The translations under genes and the position numbers were made by a program. Shown here piece by piece: positions 28,784 to 41,920 of a stretch of DNA of 64,000 nucleotides. Within the stretch, counting starts at the first letter, position 1. The number at the start of each line of letters is the position of its first letter. The notes under the pieces are model-generated. The model saw only the letters and a program-made list of their open reading frames with translations. It made no database searches and was not told the origin of the DNA. Source of the DNA: Streptosporangiaceae bacterium NEAU-GS5 (GTDB taxonomy: Bacteria > Actinomycetota > Actinomycetes > Streptosporangiales > Streptosporangiaceae); NCBI GenBank assembly GCA_017592665.1, contig JAGFNW010000010.1, forward strand, positions 124,001 through 188,000, given 5' to 3'.

Positions 28784-29210
28784 GCATCTTGCGGTAGTAG
28801 GTGGCCGAGATCTCATAGCCCAGCGAGGCGTAGAACTCGGCCGCCCGCCGCGTCGCCAGCGCGACGTAGCCCGCGTTGTGGCCGCGCGCCCAGCGCTCGA
28901 ACTCCTCGAGCAGGTGGCGGCCGAGGCCGTGGCGGCGGAAGCCGCTCTCGATGATCGCCTCTTCGACCCAGGCCACCCGGCCGTTGGCGAACAGCGTCAG
29001 GTGGGCGAAGCCGAGCAGGTAGCCGCGGACCGTGCCATCGACGGTGGCCACCAGCAGCATCGCCTCGTCGTTCTCCAGCAGCGCCGGAAAGGCCGCGTCG
29101 AAGGCGGCCCGCTCGGGCCGGAAGGACACGGCGAACTCGCGCGCGAGCGCGAAGATCTGCTCCGCGTCGGACTTCTCCGCGGGACGCAACCGCAGGTCGC
29201 CGAACGTCAT
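28773..29210 (-). CDS. GNAT-family N-acetyltransferase
   Basis: 145 residues. The GNAT acetyl-CoA motif A is seen as EEAIIESGFRRHGLGRHLLEEFERWA, followed by motif B with YVALATRRAAEFYASLGYE. Its substrate cannot be read from the sequence. It converges on the preceding gene with an 11-bp 3' overlap. Confidence 0.85.
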   Translation of the reverse strand: MTFGDLRLRPAEKSDAEQIFALAREFAVSFRPERAAFDAAFPALLENDEAMLLVATVDGTVRGYLLGFAHLTLFANGRVAWVEEAIIESGFRRHGLGRHLLEEFERWARGHNAGYVALATRRAAEFYASLGYEISATYYRKMLKT

Positions 29211-29255
29211 GAGATGGACTCTAGCGCCCCTCCCATCAATCCTTGCCCCCTCGCG

Positions 29256-29684
29256 TCACAGCAACATGTACGCCAGGGTGACGCCGCCGGCCAGCAGAAG
29301 GCCGAACGCGGTGACGATGCCGGACAGCAGGTAGCCCCGGCTGATGAGGGTGTCGATCCGGATGGCGGAGGGGTCGGCCGGGTCGTACAGGATGTCGATG
29401 GCGTCGCCCGGCTGGTGCTGCGGCGGTGAGACGCCGATCGGCGACATGGCCTCGACCTCGCGGCCGTCCATCGTGGTGAACCGGACGAGCGGGAAGTAGC
29501 GGATCTCGCGCCCGCGCCGGCCCGCGCTCGGGCGCACGACCTTCTCGTGGAGCCGCGTCACGACGGCCGCCGCCCGCTGGGCGCGCCGGAAGAAGGCCTT
29601 CGTGCCCCACAGCAGCCGCACCCCGGTCAGCGCGAGCACGAGCCCGATCGCCACGAAGAACACCAGCGCCAACGTATCGATCAC
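29256..29684 (-). CDS. DUF3592-type membrane protein
   Basis: 142 residues with an N-terminal membrane helix (about 5-25), an extracytoplasmic beta-rich part (YFPLVRFTTMDGREVEAMSPIG, QPGDAIDILYDPADPSAIRID) and a second helix at the C-terminus (about 118-140). This arrangement matches DUF3592 proteins, whose role is unknown. Confidence 0.75.
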   Translation of the reverse strand: MIDTLALVFFVAIGLVLALTGVRLLWGTKAFFRRAQRAAAVVTRLHEKVVRPSAGRRGREIRYFPLVRFTTMDGREVEAMSPIGVSPPQHQPGDAIDILYDPADPSAIRIDTLISRGYLLSGIVTAFGLLLAGGVTLAYMLL

Positions 29685-29752
29685 GATCGGACGGTAGTAC
29701 GCCGGGCCAGCCGATATCTACACCTATAGGGCTTATACGGAGAAAGACCACC

Positions 29753-31132
29753 TCACCGGCGTACGCGCCGGGCGAGGGCGAGTGCGGGGACCAGCGCGAA
29801 GACGGCGAGGGCGGTGAGCCAGCGGGCCGTGACGGCCAGGGAGCCGGCGGCCGACAGGAAGACGGTGCCGACCGCGGCCACGCCGACGACCTGGCCCAGC
29901 TGCAGGGCGGTCGTGAGCAGCCCGCTCGCGTCGGCCGCCTGCGCGGCGGGGACGCGGGCCAGGGAGAAGGTGAGCAGCGGGCTGGCCGTCAGCCCGAGCC
30001 CGAGGCCGAGCACGGCGACCGCCGTCCAGAGCGGCGCGCCGCCGGGTGCGAGGCTCATCGTCAGGTACGCCCCGGCGCACAGCGCGACCCCAACGGACGG
30101 GACCGCGAACCGGACGCCCGCGGGCACGCGCCGCCAGTGGAATCCGGCCAGGCCGAAGATCACGGCCATCGGCAGGTACGCCAGCCCCGCCCGCAACGGC
30201 CCGAGCCCGAGCGCGGTCTCCATGTGGAGGGTGAAGGAGAACAGGAAACCGCCCCAGGTGATCTGCGCCGCGGCGATCGCGGTGAGGCCGGCGGCCAAGC
30301 CGGGGGCGCGCAGCACGGCGAGGTCGACCAGCGGATCGGCGGTCCGGCGTTCAACCAGCACGAACACCACGCCGAGCCCGGCACCGGCGGCCATGCCGGC
30401 GAACGTCCACCACGGCCATCCCCCCTCCCGCCCCACCACCATCGGCAGCACGATCAGCACGATGGCCGGCAGCACGGTGGCCAGCCCGGCGAGGTCGAGG
30501 CGGCGCGACGACGCGGACGGCCGGTCGGCCGGCACGAGCCGCGGCACGAGCACGGCGAGCAGGATCCCGATCGGCACGTTGACCAGGAAGACCGGCCGCC
30601 ACGACAGGCCGAACAGGTCGGCGTGCACCACGACACCGCCCACCACGAGCCCGGCCGCCGCGCCCGACGACACCACCGCCCCGTACGCCGACAGGGCCTT
30701 GGCTCGCGCCGCCCCCGTGAACCGGGTCTGGACGACGCTCATGATCTGCGGAATCATCGTGGCCGCCGCGGCCCCCTGCACGAGCCGGCACGCGACGAGC
30801 GTGGCCGCGTTCGGGGCCAGGCCGCAGGCCAGCGACGCCGCCGTGAAGCCGAGCACGCCCAGCAGGTACATCCGGCGCCGCCCGTAGAGGTCGCCGAGCC
30901 GGGCCCCGGTGATCAGGAGCATGGCGTACGCGACCGTATATCCGCCGACGACCAGTTGCAGGGCGGCACCGGACGCGTGCAGCCCGGCGGCGATCGAGGG
31001 CAGTCCCACGTTGACCACGAACACGTCGACAAGGCCCATGAACTGGCCGAGCAGCAGCACCGCCAGCATCAGCCAGCGCCGGCCGCCGGCCTCGGCCGCG
31101 TCCTGCTGCCTGAGCAAGCCTTCGACTGTCAT
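29753..31132 (-). CDS. MFS drug/metabolite exporter, EmrB/QacA type
   Basis: 459 residues from ATG 31130-31132. Fourteen-helix MFS pattern with motif A GARLGDLYGRRRMYLLG and the DHA2 motif C-like stretch SSGAAAGLVVGGVV. Divergent from an ECF sigma gene at 31239 with a 106-bp shared spacer that contains an 8-bp-arm inverted repeat. Substrate unknown. A start 36 codons upstream would run into that spacer and is unlikely. Confidence 0.85.
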   Translation of the reverse strand: MTVEGLLRQQDAAEAGGRRWLMLAVLLLGQFMGLVDVFVVNVGLPSIAAGLHASGAALQLVVGGYTVAYAMLLITGARLGDLYGRRRMYLLGVLGFTAASLACGLAPNAATLVACRLVQGAAAATMIPQIMSVVQTRFTGAARAKALSAYGAVVSSGAAAGLVVGGVVVHADLFGLSWRPVFLVNVPIGILLAVLVPRLVPADRPSASSRRLDLAGLATVLPAIVLIVLPMVVGREGGWPWWTFAGMAAGAGLGVVFVLVERRTADPLVDLAVLRAPGLAAGLTAIAAAQITWGGFLFSFTLHMETALGLGPLRAGLAYLPMAVIFGLAGFHWRRVPAGVRFAVPSVGVALCAGAYLTMSLAPGGAPLWTAVAVLGLGLGLTASPLLTFSLARVPAAQAADASGLLTTALQLGQVVGVAAVGTVFLSAAGSLAVTARWLTALAVFALVPALALARRVRR

Positions 31133-31151
31133 CCGGGCATCCCTTCCGATA

Positions 31152-31181
31152 GCGGTCGCCGATAGATACCGGAGCGACCGC
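31152..31181. promoter_or_regulatory. inverted repeat between MFS and sigma-factor genes
   Basis: GCGGTCGC and GCGACCGC, 14 bp apart, in the divergent spacer 31133-31238. It may be an operator or part of a sigma-dependent promoter. Confidence 0.35.
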
Positions 31182-31238
31182 GCACACTCATCGGCGGGCG
31201 CGCGATGATTTTCACGGTGCCGGACGGTACGTACGGGC

Positions 31239-32195
31239 ATGAAGGAGTACGACGTGACGACCGCGGACGACTTCGGGAGCCGGACCGACCCTTATCGGGA
31301 CGAGCTGCTCGCGCACTGCTACCGCATGCTCGGTTCGGTGCACGACGCCGAAGACCTGCTGCAGGAGACCATGCTCCGGGCGTGGCGGGCCTACGACCGG
31401 TTCGACGAGAACCGCGCCTCACTTCGGACGTGGCTGTATCGGATCGCCACCAACGCCTGCCTGACGGCGCTCGAGGGGCGCGGCCGGCGGCCGCTGCCGT
31501 CCGGGATCGGCACGCCCGACCACGACCCCGAGCAGGATCTGGTGCCGGGCCACGAGGTGCCGTGGCTGCAGCCGTTCCCGCTGAGCGACCCGGCCGTGGT
31601 GCTGGACGCGCGGAACAGCCTCCGGCTCGCGCTCGTGGCCGCCATGCAGCATCTCCCCGCGCGCCAGCGGGCCGTCCTGATCCTCCGCGACGTGCTCGAC
31701 TGGTCGGCCGCCGAGGTGGCCGAAGCCCTGGAGACCACGACGGCCGCCGTCAACAGCGCGCTGCAGCGGGCCCGGGCCCGGCTCGGCGCGGCCGGGGTGT
31801 ACGAGGACGACCTCGGCGAACCCGACGACCCCGAGCGCCGGGCCGTCCTCGACCGCTACGTCGCGGCGTTCGAGAAGGGCGACGTGGAGGCGCTGCGCCG
31901 GCTGCTCACCGACGACGTGATCCTGGAGATGCCGCCGTTCCTCAGCTGGTTCAAGGGGCCGCAGGCGTGCGGGACGTTCCTGACCCGCCTGTTCGCGCGG
32001 GTCGGGACGGACTTCCGGCTGGTCACGCTGACCGCCAACGGCCAGCCCGCCGCCGCGGTGTACGGCGGGGCCGCCGGCCGCTACCGCCTCAACTCGCTGC
32101 AGGTCTTCACCATCACCGCGAGCGGCGTCCGCCGGATCACGGTCTTCCGCGATCAAGAGGTGCTGGCCGCATTCGGCCTGGCCGGCGAGCTTTAG
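31239..32195 (+). CDS. ECF sigma factor with C-terminal SnoaL-like domain
   Basis: 318 residues. Sigma region 2 (about 20-88, LLAHCYRMLGSVHDAEDLLQETMLRAWR and RTWLYRIATNACL) and region 4 (about 130-182, LPARQRAVLILRDVLDWSAAEVAEAL) are followed by a SnoaL/NTF2-like domain (about 198-318, LDRYVAAFEKGDVEALRRLLTDD). Such fused sigma factors (SigJ/SigG-like) usually lack a classical anti-sigma partner and the C-terminal domain tunes their activity. Its 3' end overlaps the convergent acyl-CoA dehydrogenase gene by 4 bp. Confidence 0.9.
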   Translation: MKEYDVTTADDFGSRTDPYRDELLAHCYRMLGSVHDAEDLLQETMLRAWRAYDRFDENRASLRTWLYRIATNACLTALEGRGRRPLPSGIGTPDHDPEQDLVPGHEVPWLQPFPLSDPAVVLDARNSLRLALVAAMQHLPARQRAVLILRDVLDWSAAEVAEALETTTAAVNSALQRARARLGAAGVYEDDLGEPDDPERRAVLDRYVAAFEKGDVEALRRLLTDDVILEMPPFLSWFKGPQACGTFLTRLFARVGTDFRLVTLTANGQPAAAVYGGAAGRYRLNSLQVFTITASGVRRITVFRDQEVLAAFGLAGEL

Positions 32196-33322
32196 GCGGT
32201 CAGGCCGAGCTCGCGGGCGATCAGCATGCGCTGGACCTCGCTGGTCCCCTCGCCGATCTCGAGGATCTTGGCGTCGCGGTAGAAGCGGCCGACCGGGAAC
32301 TCGTTCATGAAGCCGTAGCCGCCGAAGATCTGCGTGCCGTCGCGGGCGTTGTCCATGGCCGCGTTCGAGGCGACCAGCTTGGCGATGGCGGCCTCCTTCT
32401 TGAACGGCAGCCCCGCGAGCATGCGCTCGGCCGCGTGGTAGTAGGCCAGGCGCGCCGTGTGCGCCCGCGCCTCCATGTCGGAGACCTTGAACTGGATCGC
32501 CTGGTAGTGGCCGATCGGATGGCCGAACGCGTGCCGCTCCCGCACGTAGGTGACGCACTCGTCGACGCAGCCCTGCGCGAGGCCGACCGAGAGCGCGGCG
32601 ATGGCCACCCGGCCCTCGTCGAGCGTCTGCAGGAACTGCGCGTAGCCGCGGCCGAACTCGCCGAGAAGGTTGGCGCGCGGCACCCGGCAGTCGTTGAATG
32701 ACAGCTCGCGCGTGTCGCTGGCCGACCATCCGACCTTTGAGTACTTCTTCGACGCGGAGAACCCGGGCGTGCCGGTCGGGACGAGGATCGTGGAGATCAG
32801 CCCGTCGGTCAGGGCGGCCACCGACACCACGCCGGTGATGTCGGTGCCGGCATTCGTGATGAACGCCTTCGAGCCGTTGATCACCCATTCGTCGCCGTCG
32901 AGCACGGCCGTGGTGCGCATCCCGCCCGGCACGTCGGTGCCGCCGCCGGGCTCGGTCAGCCCGAACGCGCCGAGCATCTCGCCCGATGCGAGCCGCGGCA
33001 GCCACTCGGCCTTCTGCTCGGCCGTGCCGAACCGGAGGATGGGCATGGCCCCGAGCGACACGGCCGCCTCGACGGTGATCGCCACGCTGGAGTCGACCCT
33101 GGCCAGCTCCTCGAGGGCCAGGCAGAGCGCGAAGTAGTCGCCGCCCATCCCGCCGTGCTCCTCGGGGATCGGCAGGCCGAACAGGCCCATGGCGCCCATC
33201 TTCCGGACGATCTCGTACGGGAACTCGCCCCGCTCGTAGAAGTCGCCGATGACCGGGGCGACCTCCTCTCGGGCGAACGCCGAAACGGTCTTGCGCAGTT
33301 CGAGGTGCTCGTCGCTGAGCAT
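32192..33322 (-). CDS. acyl-CoA dehydrogenase of the leucine/branched-chain locus
   Basis: 376 residues. FAD enzyme with AFGLTEPGGGTDVPG and a C-terminal EIGEGTSEVQRMLIARELG. The catalytic Glu is at the MCAD-type site (GEGTSE). Isovaleryl-CoA dehydrogenase has Ala there and its Glu in LDLER; here that segment is LDEGR. So despite the neighbours this is an SCAD/FadE19-like enzyme rather than classical IVD, though it may still act on isovaleryl-CoA or related branched acyl-CoAs. It is the last gene of a four-gene run and abuts the HMG-CoA lyase gene with no gap. Confidence 0.88.
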   Translation of the reverse strand: MLSDEHLELRKTVSAFAREEVAPVIGDFYERGEFPYEIVRKMGAMGLFGLPIPEEHGGMGGDYFALCLALEELARVDSSVAITVEAAVSLGAMPILRFGTAEQKAEWLPRLASGEMLGAFGLTEPGGGTDVPGGMRTTAVLDGDEWVINGSKAFITNAGTDITGVVSVAALTDGLISTILVPTGTPGFSASKKYSKVGWSASDTRELSFNDCRVPRANLLGEFGRGYAQFLQTLDEGRVAIAALSVGLAQGCVDECVTYVRERHAFGHPIGHYQAIQFKVSDMEARAHTARLAYYHAAERMLAGLPFKKEAAIAKLVASNAAMDNARDGTQIFGGYGFMNEFPVGRFYRDAKILEIGEGTSEVQRMLIARELGLTA

Positions 33323-34230
33323 CTAGGCCTCCTTGGCAAGGGCCTGGACGACCCGGGAAGGGCTGGGCCGGCCGAGCAGGCCGGCCAGCCACAGGCTGGT
33401 GGACACAAGGGATCGCAGGTCGACACCGGTCTCCACGCCCAGGCCGTCGAGCATCCAGACGAGATCTTCGGTGGCGAGATTGCCGGTGGCGCTTTCCGCG
33501 TAGGGGCAGCCGCCGATGCCGCCGGCCGAGGCGTCGACCACGCTCACCCCGTGGCGGAGCGCGGTCAGCGTGTTGGCCAGGGCCTGGCCGTAGGTGTCGT
33601 GGAAGTGGACGGCGAGCCGGTCGGGCGAGCCGAACGCGTCGATCAGCGCGGCGACGTGGCCGGGCGTGCCGACCCCGATCGTGTCGCCAAGGGACAGCTC
33701 GGCGCAGCCAAGGTCGAGCAGGCGCCGCCCGGCCCGCACCACCTGATCGACCGGCACCGGGCCCTCCCACGGGTCTCCGAAGCACATCGACAGATAGGCC
33801 CTGACCATCAGGCCGTTGGCCAGCGCTCGCTCGACGACCGGCGCGAACATGTCGAACTGCGTCTCGACGGACCGGTTGAGGTTGCGCCGGGCGAACGACT
33901 CGGTGGCGCTGCCGAAGATCGCGATCTCGGTCACGCCGAGCGCGAGCGCCCGCTCGAGCCCGCGCTCGTTGGGCACGAGCACGGGATAGCGAATCCCCGG
34001 GCGGCGTTCGAGCCGGGTGAGCAGGTCGTCGGCGTCGGCCAGCTGCGGCACCCATTTCGGGTGGACGAAGCTGGTCGTCTCGATCCTGGTGAGCCCGGCG
34101 TCGGCCAGACGCTCGACGAACTCGGCCTTCACCTCGGTCGCGACGACGGTCTTCTCGTTCTGCAGCCCGTCGCGCGGCCCGACCTCGTGGATCGTGACAC
34201 GCTCCGGCAGGCCGTCCATGGCGTACGGCA

Positions 34231-34231
<1 letters not shown>
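33323..34231 (-). CDS. mvaB: hydroxymethylglutaryl-CoA lyase
   Basis: 302 residues. TIM-barrel of the HMGL family: EVGPRDGLQNE at the N-terminus, ETTSFVHPKWVPQLADA, LGDTIGVGTPGHV, HFHDTYGQALAN (metal-binding HxH) and the active-site cysteine signature GIGGCPYAESATGN. It splits HMG-CoA into acetyl-CoA and acetoacetate, the last step of leucine breakdown. Its ATG overlaps the stop of the carboxylase alpha gene by one base. Confidence 0.93.
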
Positions 34232-36111
<1,880 letters not shown>

Positions 36112-36114
36112 GCG

Positions 36115-37695
36115 TCACATCCGGAATACGCCGTAGCCGACGGGGTCGAGCGGGGCGTTGGCCGCCGCGGACAGCGCCAGGCCGAGCACGGTCCTGGTGT
36201 CCACGGGGTCGATCACGCCGTCGTCCCACAGGCGGGCCGTCGAATAGTAGGGGTTGCCCTGCTCCTCATACTGCGCCCGAATGGCTTCGGGGTCCGCCTC
36301 GCGCTGTCCGATTCCGCCGACCATTGACAGAACCGTGGCCGCCTGCTCACCGCCCATGACGGAGATGCGGGCGTTCGGCCACATCCACAGGAAGCGCGGC
36401 GAATAGGCCCGCCCGGCCATGGCGTAGTTGCCGGCGCCGAAGGAGCCGCCGATGATCACGGTGAGCTTGGGCACCCGCGCGCAGGCCACCGCCGTCACCA
36501 TCTTCGCGCCGTGCTTGGCGATGCCGCCCGCCTCGTACGCGCTGCCGACCATGAAGCCGCTGATGTTCTGCAGGAACACCAGGGGGATCGACCGGCGGTC
36601 GCACAGCTCGATGAAGTGGGCGCCCTTGAGCGCCGACTCGCTGAACAGGATGCCGTTGTTGGCCACGATGCCCACCGGATGGCCGTGCAGCCGGGCGAAG
36701 CCGGTCACCAGGGTCGGCCCGTATTCGGCCTTGAACTCGCCGAAGCGGCTGCCGTCGACCAGGCGGGCGATCACCTCGCGCACGTCATAGGGGGTGCGGG
36801 TGTCGGGCGGCACGATCCCGTAGAGGTCGCGCGGGTCATAGAGGGGATCCTCGGCGGGCAGACGCTCCCACGGGCTGTCGGCGCGCGGGCCGAGGGTGGC
36901 GACGATGCCGCGGACGATCCGCAGCGCGTGGGCGTCGTCGTCGGCGAGGTGGTCGGTGACGCCGCTGACCCGCGCGTGCAGCTCGCCGCCGCCCAGCTCC
37001 TCGGCCGTCACGGTCTCTCCCGTGGCCGCCTTCACCAGCGGCGGGCCGCCCAGGAAGATCGTGCCCTGGCCGCGGACGATGACGGCCTCGTCGCTCATGG
37101 CCGGCACATACGCCCCGCCCGCCGTGCACGATCCGAGCACGGCGGCGATCTGCGGGATGCCCTTGGCGGACATCGTGGCCTGGTTGTAGAAGATCCGCCC
37201 GAAGTGCTCGCGGTCGGGGAACACCTCGTCCTGCCGCGGCAGGAACGCGCCGCCCGAGTCGACCAGATAGACGCAGGGCAGCCGATTGTGGAGGGCGACC
37301 TCCTGGGCCCGCAGGTGCTTCTTGACCGTGACCGGATAGTAGGTGCCGCCCTTGACCGTGGCGTCGTTGGCGACCACGACCGTCTCGCGGCCGCACACCC
37401 GTCCGACGCCGGTGATGATCCCGGCCGCGGGCGCCTGGTCACCGTACATGCCGGTGGCGGCGAGCGGTGACAGCTCGAGGAAGCGGCTGCCGGGGTCGAG
37501 CAGCGTGTCGACGCGGTCTCTGGGCAGCAGCTTGCCGCGCCCGACGTGCTTGTCGCGGGCCTTCTGCGGGCCGCCGAGCGCCGCGGTGGCCAGCCGGTCG
37601 CGCAGCTGCGCCGCCAGCCGCTCGCCGGTCTCGGCGTTCGTCTTGTACGGCTCGGCGCCGGCGTCGGCCGCACTGCCGAGCACAGGCCACACCAT
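36115..37695 (-). CDS. methylcrotonyl-CoA carboxylase beta subunit (carboxyltransferase)
   Basis: 526 residues. The start is set at ATG 37693-37695 by GGGAGGG 4 bases upstream; an ATG ten codons earlier falls between the operators. MCC-type features: [72 protein letters not shown] and [16 protein letters not shown]. It carboxylates 3-methylcrotonyl-CoA in leucine catabolism together with the alpha subunit. Two palindromic operators lie immediately upstream. Confidence 0.92.
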   Translation of the reverse strand: MVWPVLGSAADAGAEPYKTNAETGERLAAQLRDRLATAALGGPQKARDKHVGRGKLLPRDRVDTLLDPGSRFLELSPLAATGMYGDQAPAAGIITGVGRVCGRETVVVANDATVKGGTYYPVTVKKHLRAQEVALHNRLPCVYLVDSGGAFLPRQDEVFPDREHFGRIFYNQATMSAKGIPQIAAVLGSCTAGGAYVPAMSDEAVIVRGQGTIFLGGPPLVKAATGETVTAEELGGGELHARVSGVTDHLADDDAHALRIVRGIVATLGPRADSPWERLPAEDPLYDPRDLYGIVPPDTRTPYDVREVIARLVDGSRFGEFKAEYGPTLVTGFARLHGHPVGIVANNGILFSESALKGAHFIELCDRRSIPLVFLQNISGFMVGSAYEAGGIAKHGAKMVTAVACARVPKLTVIIGGSFGAGNYAMAGRAYSPRFLWMWPNARISVMGGEQAATVLSMVGGIGQREADPEAIRAQYEEQGNPYYSTARLWDDGVIDPVDTRTVLGLALSAAANAPLDPVGYGVFRM

Positions 37696-37707
37696 CGCAC
37701 CCTCCCG

Positions 37708-37741
37708 GTTAGCACTCGCTAACATGTTAGTGACTATTAAC
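37708..37741. promoter_or_regulatory. tandem TetR operators of the leucine locus
   Basis: GTTAGCACTCGCTAAC (37708-37723, perfect) and GTTAGTGACTATTAAC (37726-37741, one mismatch) share GTTARY-N4-RYTAAC with centres 18 bp apart. They fill the divergent spacer between the carboxylase beta gene (37695) and tetR (37763). A third copy is at 38317-38332. Confidence 0.75.
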
Positions 37742-37762
37742 GTGGCCGTCTACAATTCCTCT

Positions 37763-38335
37763 ATGGCCGTCCCTACCCGCAACCGCCGCGCGGAGATCCT
37801 CGACGCGGCGGCCCGGCTGTTCGCGGCGCGCGGATTCCACGGGGTGTCGATCGAGGACATCGGCTCCGCGGTCGGCTTCTCGGGCCCCGCGCTCTACCGG
37901 CACTTCGCGGGCAAGGAGGCGCTGCTCACCGAGATGCTGCTCGACATCAGCGGCCGGCTGCACGAGCAGGGGGCCCGGCTGGCCACCGAGGCGACCGGCC
38001 CCGAGCAGGCCCTCGACGCGCTGCTGCGCGGGCACATCGCGTTCGCGCTGGCCCATCCCGAGCTGATCCGGGTGCACGAGCGCGAGCTCGACGCGGTGCC
38101 CGAGGCCGCCCGGCGGCAGATCAGGCGGCTGCAGCGGCTCTACGTCGAAGAGTGGGTGACGGTCCTGTCCGACCTCCACCCAGGGTGTGCGCCTCCGCGG
38201 CTGCGCGCCGCCACGCACGCCGTCTTCGGGCTGCTCAACTCGACTCCGCGGAGCGCCGGCGAGCTCGGCCCGGAGGCCATGGCGGCGCTCCTGCACGCCA
38301 TGGCCAGGGCCGCGCTGTTAATGATCACTAACTGA
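37763..38335 (+). CDS. TetR-family regulator of the leucine/methylcrotonyl locus
   Basis: 190 residues from ATG 37763. HTH region RRAEILDAAARLFAARGFHGVSIEDIGSAVGFSGPALYRHFAGKEALLTEML (about 8-55), then a helical domain with VHERELDAVPEAARRQIRRL. Divergent from the carboxylase genes, with tandem palindromes in the spacer and a third copy overlapping its last codons. It resembles the regulators next to accA1/accD1 in mycobacteria (recalled, not checked). Ligand probably a branched acyl-CoA; not shown by the sequence. Confidence 0.88.
   Translation: MAVPTRNRRAEILDAAARLFAARGFHGVSIEDIGSAVGFSGPALYRHFAGKEALLTEMLLDISGRLHEQGARLATEATGPEQALDALLRGHIAFALAHPELIRVHERELDAVPEAARRQIRRLQRLYVEEWVTVLSDLHPGCAPPRLRAATHAVFGLLNSTPRSAGELGPEAMAALLHAMARAALLMITN
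38317..38332. promoter_or_regulatory. third TetR-type operator at the tetR 3' end
   Basis: GTTAATGATCACTAAC fits GTTARY-N4-RYTAAC and overlaps the last codons of tetR, about 590 bp from the main pair. It lies between two convergent genes, so it may act as an auxiliary or looping site. Confidence 0.55.
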
Positions 38336-38350
38336 CCGTGGAGCCGCTGG

Positions 38351-40633
<2,283 letters not shown>

Positions 40634-40764
40634 TTCAACAGGAGTTAATGACAACTTGTAAGAGCTCTCAACTAACCTTCAGGATTGGCCGTCTACTGGT
40701 ATGGAACAGACGTGGCACCCTCAAACGCCGCGTTTCGGCCAACCGGGGAAGGATGGAATCCCGA

Positions 40765-41862
40765 ATGGTAAAACGCATCAGTGCCATCGTGGCCGCGATG
40801 GCACTCGGCACGGCGACCCTCATCGCTGGGCCTGCGGCACATGCGGCCGTGGCCGCCACGGTCGACAGCCTGTCGGTCAGCCCGGATCCCGCCGTCGTTG
40901 ACGACGGTCACAAGGTCCAGGTCACCTTCAGCTTCAAGACCAACGTGGCCGACGACAGCAAGGTCGTCGCCGAGATCGGTCCCAAGGGCGGCTCGGCCGT
41001 CCGGATCGACATCCTCGCGAAGACGAACCCGAGCACCGGTGTGTACGTGTACACCGGCACCCGGGACATCTTCGTGGAGGAGGCGACCGGCCCGTGGACG
41101 GCCAAGGCGACCGTCACCGGTGACGGCACCACCATCACCGGCTCAGCGAGCGCGACCAAGGACTTCCTGGTCAAGCACGTGTGGTCGACCGAGATCCGCG
41201 GGTTCGACGCCCGTCCCGAGCCCGTCAGGGCCGGCGACGTGCTCTACCTGTCGGGCCGCCTGGTGATCAACAGCCCGCACGGGTTCTTCCCGTACAAGGA
41301 CCAGAAGGTGTTCATCTCCTTCCGGGCCAAGGGCAGCCCGTACTACAAGAAGGTGGCCTGGGACGTCACCAACTGGCGCGGCGAGTTCAACGTCGGCGTC
41401 AAGGCGTTCCGCGACGGCTACTGGCGCGCCGAGTTCGAAGGCTCCGACATCGGCAAGCCTTCGACGAGCGAGTCCGACCAGGTCGAGGTGTTCTTCAAGC
41501 CCCGGCCGAGGCCGCATCCGCATCCGCATCCCGCGCCCAAGGCCGACAGCCGGATCGTCAAGTTCGACGCCTACCCCGAGCCCGTGAAGTTCGGCCGCTG
41601 GCTGTACTTCCACGGCGCCGTGCAGGTGTGGGACCACGGCTGGCACAACTTCGGCAAGACCAAGGTGGCGCTGTACTTCAAGTCGAAGCACGGCCACTGG
41701 AAGTACGTCAAGACCATCTGGACCGACGGTTCCGGTGGCTTCTGGTCGAAGACCCGGGCCTTCAAGTCCGGCGGCTGGAAGGTCGTCTTCGCCGGCGACA
41801 AGGACGTCAGCGGCTCCTCGAGCCGCTGGGACTGGGTGCGCGTCAAGCACGGGCACCACTAG
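40765..41862 (+). CDS. secreted protein with two repeated beta-sandwich-like domains
   Basis: 365 residues from ATG 40765 (an ATG four codons earlier is possible). Sec signal MVKRISAIVAAMALGTATLIAG, cleaved near AHA. The region around 100-245 and the last 110 residues share a pattern: RPEPVRAGDVLYLSGRL / YPEPVKFGRWLYFHGAV, then KVFISFRAKGS / KVALYFKSKHG, then WRGEFNVGVKAF / GGFWSKTRAF, ending WRAEFEGS / WKVVFAGD. A PRPRPHPHPHP linker joins them. This repeat form is common in secreted actinomycete proteins of unknown role. A hairpin terminator follows. Confidence 0.7.
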   Translation: MVKRISAIVAAMALGTATLIAGPAAHAAVAATVDSLSVSPDPAVVDDGHKVQVTFSFKTNVADDSKVVAEIGPKGGSAVRIDILAKTNPSTGVYVYTGTRDIFVEEATGPWTAKATVTGDGTTITGSASATKDFLVKHVWSTEIRGFDARPEPVRAGDVLYLSGRLVINSPHGFFPYKDQKVFISFRAKGSPYYKKVAWDVTNWRGEFNVGVKAFRDGYWRAEFEGSDIGKPSTSESDQVEVFFKPRPRPHPHPHPAPKADSRIVKFDAYPEPVKFGRWLYFHGAVQVWDHGWHNFGKTKVALYFKSKHGHWKYVKTIWTDGSGGFWSKTRAFKSGGWKVVFAGDKDVSGSSSRWDWVRVKHGHH

Positions 41863-41882
41863 ATAGGACCCAGATGTGAGTG

Positions 41883-41911
41883 ACGGCCCGGGGCTTCACG
41901 CCCCGGGCCGT
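41883..41911. terminator. bidirectional intrinsic terminator
   Basis: A perfect 12-bp stem (ACGGCCCGGGGC / GCCCCGGGCCGT) with a TTCAC loop, between the convergent ends of the secreted protein gene (41862) and the ABC permease gene (41921). No long T-tract, as is common in actinomycetes. Confidence 0.8.
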
Positions 41912-41920
41912 TCGCATGCG

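Noticed and set aside
32192-33322. Isovaleryl-CoA dehydrogenase (ivd/liuA) name
   Set aside because: The catalytic Glu is at the MCAD-type position, so only a general acyl-CoA dehydrogenase call is made.
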